From Prinsepia uniflora (Eukaryota > Streptophyta > Magnoliopsida > Rosales > Rosaceae): a stretch of 64,000 bases of DNA. A program made the position numbers and the translations under genes. Location of the stretch: contig CM064871.1 of the NCBI GenBank assembly GCA_032719365.1, forward strand, positions 32,647,566-32,711,565, read 5' to 3'. Below, piece after piece: positions 47,762 through 58,184 of the stretch. Under the pieces are notes generated by a model that saw only the letters and a program-made list of their open reading frames with translations, did no database searches and was not told the origin of the DNA. Position 1 is the stretch's first letter, and every line of letters begins with the position of its first letter.

Positions 47762-50544
47762 TGACAGGACCCGCCCCGATCCCACAGGGACCGCAAGGGG
47801 ACGTGCCCTGCTCCCGTCTGACACCCAATAATTCATACCAATTTTAACCTCAAAACATCAAATGCATAAATAACCAAATGAAAGTCATACATCAAATCCG
47901 AATTAAACGAATGTTAGACAAGGGATGAAATTCAAAATTACAAGTTGCGAGCACGACTCTAACATAAACCTGCGGGTAAACCACCCAGCAGGGATTCAGG
48001 TACGCAGAAGTAGATCTATGCCTCAGCCTCAGGTTCCTCCTCTACCTCAGTATCACGACCTGGAGGGGTTACCAAAACATTAAGGGTGAGTGGACTGAAC
48101 TCAAGTTTATAAAATCATTTGAAAAGTAAAACATATAATTTACCTCTCCATTTTCCAAACATGCATGCAGCATCCTTTAAAATCATAAATAATATAATAT
48201 GAATCATAAGGCATGTAATAAAACCATAACCATAACTTTAGCTACTGCACTATACACTCCAACCCCGACATCCCTGATGTCTGACGTTCCTGACGTCCAA
48301 TAAGGTCACAATCACAAGGCTACGCGTGCCACTCGGGTCTCAATTCCGAGTTCAATCCCCGAACCCTGTTCGGTTACAGCATCCCTGATGCTTAGCGTCA
48401 TAGACGCTGGACGTTCTAGCCGTCCGTGACCTCTCCGGGGTACCTCATCCGGAGGAGACAATATAATATGGAAGGATCTATACAGTGCAGTACCAAATAC
48501 ATTTTATTGATATCCACATGCAAACATATATGTATACATAGGTAAAATCTGAATCGATCGTTACGTTTCATCAAACGGGTCTTATGCCCAAATACCGTGA
48601 AACGTGCCATAACCGAAATCTCAATATCATCAAAACCATTTATAGATTCCAACATGTGAACATATAAGTAAATCGGAAAACATTTAAGCATGCAAGGGTT
48701 TAATGAAAACGGGCCCACTCACAGTACAGTCCTGCTAGAAACCGAACGTATACCCTCGTCCTGGTACAAATGTACAATCCCTGTCAAGTCCAAAGTATTC
48801 GTAAAGGTCAATTTAAACCCCCAACATTCAACCATGAAAGCCTAGGCCGAAACCAGCCCGGGAAAGCCGCCCGAACGCGCTTCCCAATGCAATAAACCTT
48901 AATTTGACCAACTTAATGATTTCCGATCGACCCGAAACCACCACCATTGGATCCGGATCGTCGAAACCTAAAGAATGGTGGTGGTCCCACCACAAGTACT
49001 GTTCACACGTGCCCACACGCGCCAGTCAACGCGTCGATCAACGCAGGAACAGTCCCTGCTGACGTCATCGCTGACGTTAGCATGACGTCATCTCACAGCT
49101 GTCAGGTCTTACATGTCAGACTCTGACAGGTGCCACGTGTCAACATCCAATTGGTCCACCTCACTGATCTGTCAGGCCACGTGTCAGATCTGACATGTGC
49201 CACGTGTCAGCACGGCACTGGTCCACGTCACTGACATGTCAGTGACACGTGGCAGTCCCTGATTGGGCCACGTCACTGACATGTCAGTGCTGACTGTGCA
49301 CTGACATGTGACATGTGTCGGCTCACGGTTGGTCCACGTCACCTGACAGTCTGACAGGGTGCCACGTCATCACCTCTGTCCTCAGACGGGTTGACCCGTA
49401 TCTCTGCAACTCGGGTCGATCAGACCCGCGATCAAGACCCGGTCACCATTTCACCATTTCTCAATCATTTTCGTTCAGGTTTGTTCCTAACTACTCGTCT
49501 TAATCCCAGAAACAGTTCTAGCTAATTAAAATCAATAAACAAGGGCTGAATCGAAGACTGACCTCGATGAACAGACCCGGGTTCCCGTCGCTGTTTAGCC
49601 ACCGTTCAGGTCACCTCCGACCACGAAGTCACGTCCTAAAGTTCCCTATCAGTCCATAGAATCGAATAGGATCAAATTAACACAAAACTAAACGTTGGAA
49701 ATCAAGTTACCAAAATCCTGGGTTTTTGAAACCGTTTCGGGTTTAGAAACTGGCTCACCTCGCCGCCGTCTGCCGCCGTCCACCGCCGTGCCTCCCTCCT
49801 TCCCCGTGAGTCCAGCAACACACAGACACAGAGAGTGGGTGATGAGCTGGGGTGTTTGTTCAAATGGGCAGAATGTGCATTTCGGGTAGGAAATATAAAT
49901 AATGGAGGGAAAGGAAATGGACGGTCCAGATTTGATCTCAAGGATGAGATCAATGGTTCAGATTTGATCTGGGTACTTCAAATCAATGGCTGAGATCAAA
50001 AGTGGATTTTAATGCTATTTAATCCCATAGTGGATCTGATCCAATCTAGCCAATGGGTGAGTGACACTTGTCACTCACCAGGTGTCCTCCAATCAGAATT
50101 TTTTGAATAAAATATTCGACACGAAAACCGAGACACGAACCTCCCGATTTCACGTTTCTGACCATAACTTCCTCGTACGAAGTCCGATTTCGGCGTGCCG
50201 CCTGTCTACGGACTCAGGACGTCGAGACCTACCTGACGGTCCTTGAGTCAACAGAAAATTAGTTGTCAAAAGAAAAGTCAACATCTTCCCCTCCCGGAAG
50301 TCCAAATTACGGTAATGCCCCTGAACTTCCGATAGTCATAACTTTTACCCTGATCGTCCGAATTGGATGTGCCACCTGTCTATGAACTCGTGACGTCCCG
50401 AACTACGTCACGGTCATAGGTCAAAGTCCATTTAGTTCATCAATCAAAAAGTCAACAATTTGACCATGCCAAACACAAGGGTAAAAGCGTCAATTCACAC
50501 ATTAAAATACAATATTAAAATCCTCGAATGTCCGGGGTGTTACA
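47762..50544 (-). mobile_element. 5' LTR of element H (2.8 kb)
   Basis: On plus TGACAGGACCCGCCCC to GTCCGGGGTGTTACA. Contains TCCCTGATGTCTGACG (48270), a donor-like rc CCCACTCACAG (48713), the ACGT array (49059-49375), the GTGACACTTGTCAC palindrome (50055-50079) and TTGAC pairs (50270-50460). Bases 48230-48660 are nearly identical to 44320-44730 of a different LTR, which suggests mosaic LTRs. Confidence 0.85.
49059..49375 (-). promoter_or_regulatory. Dense ACGT (bZIP-type) site array
   Basis: By eye 11 ACGT cores occur in about 317 bp, against about one expected by chance: TGACGTCA-like (49059-49090), CCACGTGTC (49134, 49188, 49200), CCACGTCAC (49224, 49269, 49335), ACACGTGG (49247). Palindromic CTGACATGTCAG units are interspersed, with ATTGG (CCAAT) boxes beside several sites. 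Plant bZIP factors bind ACGT cores; the position upstream of the shared LTR block suggests an enhancer in U3. Role inferred. Confidence 0.6.
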
Positions 50545-50611
50545 TCATGTGGGTTGGATGGTTAGGGTGAGGATGAAAGGGCTGAGAGAGATCTAAACGG
50601 TTGGGGTTGTG
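50545..50611 (+). other. Short unassigned spacer
   Basis: 67 bp between the end of LTR H and the head of LTR J. It may be old chromovirus DNA (continuation of 36483), but it is too short and degenerate to decide. Confidence 0.3.
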
Positions 50612-50631
50612 TGATAGGACCGGTCCCAAAT
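50612..50631 (-). mobile_element. LTR J head, first 20 bp
   Basis: TGATAGGACCGGTCCCAAAT. The sequence continues after element I at 63045 (CCCCCGAGATTAACG), with CAAAT duplicated at 50627-50631 and 63040-63044. Confidence 0.8.
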
Positions 50632-50811
50632 TGACAGGACCCATCCCAATCCCCCCGGGATTAGTGCGGGATGACCCTGCTCCCGTCTGACACGGAGTGT
50701 TAGACAAGGGATAATTTCAACCTTTGCCCTCCCGGGCTATCAGAGTACGCCAGGATCCGGAGGAGGTATGTGATATCTCGGTCTCTGCTACAGTCCACAT
50801 CGGATGTCAAC

Positions 50812-52004
50812 CTGAAGGGTAGTCAAAACATTAAAAACTGTGAGTGGACAAAACAAAAGTTTATAAAAACATTTTAACGAAGAAATTTGTACCCTTCACT
50901 AAAAAGCATGCATGCATTCGAAAACCATTTATCCAAAACAAACCATATGTGGGACTAAGCCCAAAGTAGATATAAACCAAGGTCGAAAGGACCACAATGA
51001 AAACGACCATACGGCCACTGCCCAAATCCATAAGGAACTCGGCCTCAAACCATAAAGAAACCAAGTACACGAGCCACTGCTCAAATCCTGTGCACACCTG
51101 TGCACACCACATATCATATATCATATATACATATAAGTCACACAACCAATCCTGTCACGGTATCCAAAGCTACGCGCGTGCTACCCGGGTCTCAATCCGA
51201 GTCTTCTCAAAGTCAAGGTCAATGTCCGCAGACCACTGATCCTACTCGAGGTAATAGTAACCATAGCCTTCCTGAGAGTAAGGAACCCAACTGGGGGGTG
51301 ACTCCACTCAGTCGGTGCTCCGTGACTACTCCAGGGTCCACCCAGGCCAACGACCTTCCTCGGAGGAGATAATAGAAGTAAAGGAAGGTAGATGAACATA
51401 TATATACATAGCATAAACATTCATGACCGGTTCCCCTGAACCGTCATGATCCATAATATCCATAATCAGGTAACATGCCGGTTCCCATAAACTGTCATGT
51501 ACCGTAATAACATAACCGAGGTAACATGCCAGTTCCCATAAACCGTCATGTACCGTAATAACCAACAAGGGTTCATGCCGGTTCCCATAAACCGTCATGA
51601 ACCATGATACCATAATAAGGGTTCATGCCGGTTCCCATAAACCGTCATGAACCTGGGAATCCATTTAAGGTTCCCTGACCTGAAATCAAAACCGTAAAGT
51701 GACTGGGTCTCGTACCCGAACATAGGACATTAACTGGGCACCGTGCCCGGAATCTGAGGTCATATGCCCGAGACAAAACCAAATGGGTCTCATACCCGAG
51801 TTTATCCTTTTATAAATCCAAAGCCATTTCATTAAAACCAATAAAGAAATACAGACCCGTATAAGCACCGTATAAGGCCGAAACCTCGAAATACGTGCTT
51901 ATACGTAACCACATACAAATGCACCCATGGCATTACAAACAAGCATTTAAAACATATAATAAACATTTATGCATGCACCAATTTAGAAAACAAGGTCCAC
52001 TCAC
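50812..52004 (-). other. Putative intron inside LTR I
   Basis: On the sense strand GTGAGTGGAC (from 52004) could be a 5' splice site and GCCCTTCAG or ACCCTTCAG before GTTGAC (ending 50812) a 3' splice site, 1193 bp apart. Both sites are kept in divergent LTR families on both strands, while the sequence between varies and holds the hairpin arrays. Splicing is not shown. Confidence 0.4.
51421..51653 (-). repeat. Tandem hairpin array, five units of about 50 bp
   Basis: Units start at 51421, 51469, 51520, 51570 and 51620. A typical unit has arms GGTTCATGCCGGTT and AACCGTCATGAACC with loop CCCATA. Units 2 and 3 have GGTAACATG...CATGTACC instead, so both arms changed together. The same array occurs at 61615-61846, 59000-59117, 40440-40615, 16044-16176 and (opposite strand) 43059-43140. 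Confidence 0.85.
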
Positions 52005-53078
52005 AGACCGTCCGAGCTGCTGCCTCGATTTGCGTGCCATTCGGCTCCCCGAGCCGATCACCATCACCGGGACTCCCAAACCTGTCCAAATTTTAATAGA
52101 AGGTTACTAACTACTTAATTAACCTCCTACCAAAGCCCCGTAATTTTCCCGAACTTTTAACTATTTTTAAACCGACCCTAAACCTTCCGACACCCCGAAA
52201 ACTATCGAAACGATGTCCGATTGACGCAAGACCAGTCCCAAAATCTTCGTTACATCGAATACAAAATTCCCCGTGTTGAACACCTTCCCAAATTATGGAC
52301 CACGTGCCCTCACAGGCCCCTAGAAGACCCTGGTTACTGTTCATCGTCATCCTCCTCAGAACTGAACCAGTTACTATTCATGGGCACTGTTCAACGCACG
52401 GTTTTCTCGGGTTTTCGGACTGATTCGGGGTCCGTTTGGTCTCATTTTAATCCCTAAATTCCTATTTCTTCATTTCCTATCTAACCCAATCCCTAAAACT
52501 AAGAAAAACCACCTGAAACGGAGCTTCCATCCGCCATCAATGGTGGCCGGATTTTCTCCGGCCGTTCACGGCCATTTCCGGCCATCCCAAGCCCCAAAAC
52601 TAATCCCATTCTACTCCTAGGGTCCCCAGAAACCTAACCTAATTAAAGAAATCGATTAAAAACCATTAAAACTCAAATTTGGATTTTCAAAGTTTTTCTT
52701 ACCTCACGGGTTCGGCTCCGCCTTGTCCTCCGCCACCTGCCACCGTCCAGCCTCTCAGCCCTCCGCCTCTCACACTCCTCACGATCATATTATCTCCTAG
52801 GGAATGGTGGTATGTGTGTGTGCTGTTTTGGAGAAAAATGAAGAAAATGGTGAAGGGGGGTTTCGGGTTTTAGGAAGAACAAAGGAGAATGAAGTGGTGA
52901 TGAAGATGGTGAAGGATGAAGGCTGATCAGATGTGAGGGAGATGGGATGGAGGGTGTGGATTTAAAGGTGAATTTGGAATGGATGGTTAGGATTAATGGT
53001 TGTTAAGATTTTATTTAAAAATTAATTAAATAATATTATTTTATTATTAGATCCACAATTTGGGGGAGGTAGCCAATA

Positions 53079-53105
53079 GGATAAGTGACACTTGTCACTC
53101 ATCCA
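53079..53105 (-). promoter_or_regulatory. LTR palindrome TGACACTTGTCA with CCAAT box
   Basis: GGATAAGTGACACTTGTCACTCATCC-type inverted repeat (cited here as arms GATRAGTGACA and TGTCACTCATC) next to CCAAT and an AT-rich TATA-like block. Equivalent sites: 17134, 37903, 42027, 50055, 60881. Suggests a bound promoter element; unproven. Confidence 0.5.
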
Positions 53106-53620
53106 TGGGACCCACCAAAATATCTGCCCAATCAGATTTCGCCAAGTCGTCCCCGTCTCGAAGTTCGTGCATAGTGAAATCGAACTTCCGTGACCCATAA
53201 CTCTCTCGTTCGAAGTCCGATTTCAGTGTGCCGCTTGTCTATGGATTTGTATCGTCCTTATCTACGTAACGGTCTACGGCCCTCGGCCGTCGGACCTCCC
53301 GGTCAAAAAGTCAACATTTGACCCCCATTTAACCAAAATTACCAAAATGCCCCTAAACTTCCGAACGTCATAACTTCCTCCACGAACGTCGGAATTGAAC
53401 GTGCCACCTGTCTATGAACTCGTGACGTCACGAACTACGTCACGGTCATCGGTCAAAGTCCATTTGACCGCCTGATTGAAAAGTCAATGTTTTGCCACGA
53501 TCAGGGGCAAAACGGTCATTTTGCATCGTTCGTCCGATTTCGCCCAACTAATCACGAATTAACCTCACTAATCGTGATTAGTCACTAATCTAATCATGGA
53601 ATTTGGGACGGGTCGTTACA

Positions 53621-56600
53621 ACCTTCCCTCCTTAATTAATTTCGTCCTCGAAATTCCAACCGACCTAATCTAACCGTTCTTCCCTCCTTAATTTAGTTTT
53701 GTACTTGAAACTCCAACTATCCTGATTCCACATCCACCTCGTGGAAATAATTTGATCTTACAACACGTGTGCACTAATACACCCAATAGTCAACATAAAC
53801 CTCGTCTGCAACCAGACGTACCGCTAATACTCACGTAGTATCGACTACATTCGACCACGTCGAATGACAGAAGTCGTACGCTCCGAACTGACACCACTTG
53901 TCAGATCTACCATTTCGCTGACACAACCAACTAGACGGTTCCTTCCTCAATCTCTAACTTATCCTGACGTCTGCTCCCACTGGGAGTCACCAATTCTCAC
54001 TAACCGATCCACGCTGACATCTCCCGACAAACTGTCACCACTTGACAGTCGTTAGTCGAAAACTGACACTATACACTCGTGGTTACACTAACCACCAACT
54101 CACTCAACCTGAGTAAACACTAACCAACAAATCACCCGACCTGTGTGTAACTAGACCCATCAGAAATACCATGACCCAATGCACAGTATCTAATGCCTAG
54201 TTCACGACCTCGATTAATCCGATGGTATCAGACCCAATTTGACTACCAACTCGCTCACCAATGTATCACTGGTATATCCAGAATACCGCTACCAGGCATC
54301 ACAAGTCTGCCCAATATCGTACCTCGAACTACGTACATCTACCCATCGATCAGCCTACAACCATCCAGGTCGTAGTCAATCACGTTTCAATTATGGAGTT
54401 CACTTGTCCAATCCAGCATTAGACAAATCGAAACTCCAACCCATCATCTATTTCCAGATCCGAATCCGAATTCGCAATTTCATAAGGAATCCCGAATCCA
54501 AACCCAGAATTCATATCCATAACTATGTCAACATCCGAATCCGAAATTTTCATTCCGTAAACTGGTATTAGGAATGACCATTCCGAATCCAAATCCATTA
54601 AAGAAAATCCAGTGTCAAGCTCCAGAATCAAATCCTGAATCGTCACCCAGAATCCGATTCAAAAACCCAAATCCAGAAATCCTCTTTCAAGTTCCAAAAT
54701 CAAATCCTGAATCGTCATCCAGAAATCTGATTCCAAAACTCGAAATCTCGTTCTCGTCTACCGAGACGCACCATATCTGAACCTATCAGATACCTGTTCA
54801 ACCGATTACCATAGTACAATCGATTGACTTCATAGGGAAGTCAATCCCCAGATTAACACATCTCTAGGGCTGACCATATCCGACCACGTCGGAAAACTAC
54901 TCATCGGACAACTACTCAGGCGAGTAGTAAGCCATATGGGATTTACCTCGAAAAGAAGTTCAGTCCCATCGTCCTTAACTCAAACATCCCAGTAAGAGTA
55001 ATAAACTCTCCACCTATCTGGATCATCAAGGTCACGATCCAGATCCATCACTACGTCAACCGACCATAGACGTCACGATCCCCGATCGTCACGACGTCCA
55101 AAGTCCTCAAACATTTCCCACATCTAAACAGATTAGTCAACGACGAGACACGCCGAGACTACGGGTTATCACTGATTACCTCGTATCGATCCTTGTCATT
55201 CCACCTAGGAAAATCAAGGATGATCCAACACAATGACATCAAAACTCAACCTACGTGAATGCAAACAAAACACGCTGCACTCACCACGCCACGTAATCCA
55301 ACATCTTCTGCCACCAAGCAGAAATGAGAAATCTCAGTCACCTAACTTCGATATACTCAATTCCGTCCTACGACCCAAGACAAATCACAATTCCACCAAC
55401 CAATACACGATCAGCGTACTGGTGACGTAACCATCATCTACCACCATCAACATCATCTACCATCATATACCATGGAAGAACCTGAGAAGTCACCCAAAAT
55501 GACCTCAAATTACTCAATACCAATGCGGAAAACCCGCATTCCTCTCGTCACTACAATCGCAACCTCTCGCAATTCCGAAATTCCAACCATATCGGAACCA
55601 TCACACTCGGACATCAACCACGTGTCCATCACTAGTTTACCTCTATCTGTGATCCACTGCCGAACCACAGTTACTAAACACATGCCCATCTCGATGGAGT
55701 CACATCCCGACTCGTGACTCACGGTCATCACAATCACCGGTACTAGCACCAGCGCTAGTACCACCACTGTCACTATCACCAACATCACCTGTCGGCATTA
55801 GCACGCAAGCATCCACACTAGCATCAGCACTAACACTAGCACACCGTGTGCAAACTGACAACTCTGGATCTCCGCTCACACCGAGTGACGACCCCGCACC
55901 TCTGCTCGAATAGGAGAAACTCTGCCTCCTTTATACCCGATAACTCTGGGTACAGTCACCCTGATAACGCATACGAGAAAAAGAAACGTCACCTGAACGT
56001 CCCCGATTCCCAACAACCATACTACAACCACTCTCGGTAGTAGTGCCTGCCATAGATTCGTGCAGACCTAACTACCAGGCATCGCTATCGAGATTCGCAT
56101 CCAACGGAATTAACTGCCCGTATTAACCACTTCGTATCCCACTCAGGGATTCCATCGACAAGTACCAACCCTGATAACTTGTCCAACCAAACTCTAACCA
56201 GTCGCAACTCGACTAACCCAAATGTCGTCTACCAGGTCGCCCACGACCTTAGTTGCACCAACTGTCCATCACAACTAAAGTAGCTCGATAACCAACTAGG
56301 TCCAACCGATAAGTACAACCCCGACTGCGAAGTGTAATCCCAACACAAGCTGACATGACTATACCGACTAACGAACCCAAATCCGAATAGTCGTCAAAGT
56401 CACACCACTCGTCAACTCACATTTCTGAATCATACACCCAAGGTAGGGTTCCACGATCACACCTAGAGTTCCTCGGAACCCAACTGCGAAAAGCAGTAAA
56501 ATCAACAATCTAATCATCTCCGCGGTCTTGACATCGAAAAGACGTCAATCCAATCCTACCGTCAATCAACTAGGATTCCCCGAATCCGGCTGCTAACCGA

Positions 56601-56979
56601 CAGGAGCAGTAAATTCATTTAACTCAACAAAATCCGAACATCGATGGTCATAATTCTCAACCAGTCATCGGAACCGATCCTACGACATCATGATGACGAT
56701 CCCAACTAACCGTCTAATGATCCAAAACTTTAACGTAATACTACGTTCACCATTCGTAGGGTTCCACACTGTCAACCCTGACAGAACTATGGCAACCCCG
56801 GCATCCAGTGCCAAACCAAAACATTCCACGATACGGTCCTACTAACTATCGTATCGATACCCTAACTATCAGGTTGATAACAAACTGTAGCCCATTGAGA
56901 TATCACATCCTCGACCTGTGCATTACACCGAGAGCTACACGGTTGCTCGAATAGAGATAACCCCGCTCTGATACCACGT
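53621..56979 (-). pseudogene. Internal region of element I, no recognisable domain
   Basis: Begins (plus) with the polypurine tract rc AACCTTCCCTCCTTAATT, partly repeated at 53688 (TTCCCTCCTTAATTTAG). No gag or pol motif can be read on minus. A degenerate AATCCGAATCC/AATCCAAATCC minisatellite spans 54460-54750, and CTAGCACCAGCGCTAGTACC repeats lie near 55745-55850. The right end shares segments with 20130-20300. It is either a mutated gag-pol or a non-autonomous filler. Confidence 0.55.
56965..56976 (-). other. Primer-binding site of element I
   Basis: GCTCTGATACCA on plus, 3 bp from the LTR start at 56980. Confidence 0.9.
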
Positions 56980-57581
56980 TGACAGGACCCATCCCAATCC
57001 CCCCGGGATTAGTGCGGGATGACCCTGCTCCCGTCTGACACGGAGTGTCAGACAAGGGATAATTTCGACCTTTGCCCTCCCGGGCTATCAGAGTACGCCA
57101 GGATCCGGAGGACGTATGTGATATCTCGGTCTCTGCTACAGTCCACATCGGATATCAACCTGAAGGGCAGTCAAAACATTAAAAACTGTGAGTGGACAAA
57201 ACAAAAGTTTATAAAAACATTTTAACGAAGACATTTGTACCCTTCACTAAAAGGCATGCATGCATTCGAAAACCATTTATCCAAAACAAACCATATGTGG
57301 GACTAAGCCCAAAGCAGATATAAACCAAGGTCGAAAGGACCACAATGAAAACGACCATACGGGCCACTGCCCAAATCCATAAGGGACTCGGCCCCAAACC
57401 ATAAAGAAACCAAGTACACAAGCCACTGCTCAAATCCTGTGCACACCTGTCCACACCACATATCATATATCATATATACATATAAGTCACACAACCAATC
57501 CTGTCACGGTATCCAAAGCTACGCGCGTGCTACCCGGGTCTCAATCCGAGTCTTCTCAAAGTCAAGGTCAATGTCCGCAGA
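56980..57581 (-). mobile_element. 5' LTR of element I, head piece
   Basis: 602 bp from TGACAGGACCCATCCC to GCAGA; matches the 3' LTR head (GGGATAATTTC in both). At GCAGA the LTR is interrupted; it resumes at 61428. Confidence 0.85.
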
Positions 57582-58184
57582 TGACAGGACCCATCCCAAT
57601 CCCCCCGGGATTAGTGCGGGATGACCCTGCTCCCGTCTGACACGAAGTGTCAGACAAGGGATACTTTTGTCCTTTGCCCTCCCGGGCTATCAGAGTACGC
57701 CAGGATCCGGAGGAGGTATGTGATATCTCGATCTCTGCTACAGTCCACATCCGATGTCAACCTGAAGGGCAGTCAAAACATTAAAAGCTGTGAGTGGACA
57801 AACCAAGAGTTTATAAACCATTTCATAAGGAAGACATTTGTACCCTTCACTAAAAAGCATGCATGCATTCGAAAACCATTTATTCAAAACAAACCATATG
57901 TGGGACTAAGCCCAAAGCAGATATAAACCAAGGTCGAAAGGACCACAATGAAAACGACCATACGGGCCACTGCCCAAATCCATAAGGGACTCGGCCCCAA
58001 ACCATAAAGAAACCAAGTACACGAGCCACTGCTCAAATCCTGTGCACACCTGTCCACACCACATATCATATATCATATATACATATAAGTCACACAACCA
58101 ATCCTGTCACGGTATCCAAAGCTACGCGCGTGCTACCCGGGTCTCAATCCGAGTCTTCTCAAAGTCAAGGTCAATGTCCGCAGA
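57582..58184 (-). repeat. 603-bp duplicated LTR head
   Basis: Starts TGACAGG and ends GCAGA. It is nearly identical to 58185-58787 (a handful of differences, e.g. AAGCCCAAAGCAG vs AAGCTCAAAGCAA) and less similar to 56980-57581. It is therefore a copy of the nested LTR's head, not of the host LTR. Confidence 0.9.

Larger units (their letters stand above)
50632..53620 (-). mobile_element. 3' LTR of element I (2989 bp)
   Basis: On plus TGACAGGACCCATCCC to GGGACGGGTCGTTACA. On the sense (minus) strand: TTGAC pairs, CACTTGTCA palindrome (53079-53105), TATA-like AT-rich block, TCGATGTAACGAAGATTTTGG block (52240), donor-like GTGAGTGGAC (52004), GGGC hairpins (51703-51800), five hairpin units (51421-51653), acceptor-like CTTCAG (50812), stem-loop (50684-50704). 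Confidence 0.92.

Noticed and set aside
51421..51653. Regular palindromic repeats resembling a CRISPR array
   Set aside because: The repeats lie inside LTRs of a plant genome, recur in every family member, the spacers are not unique, and there are no cas genes.
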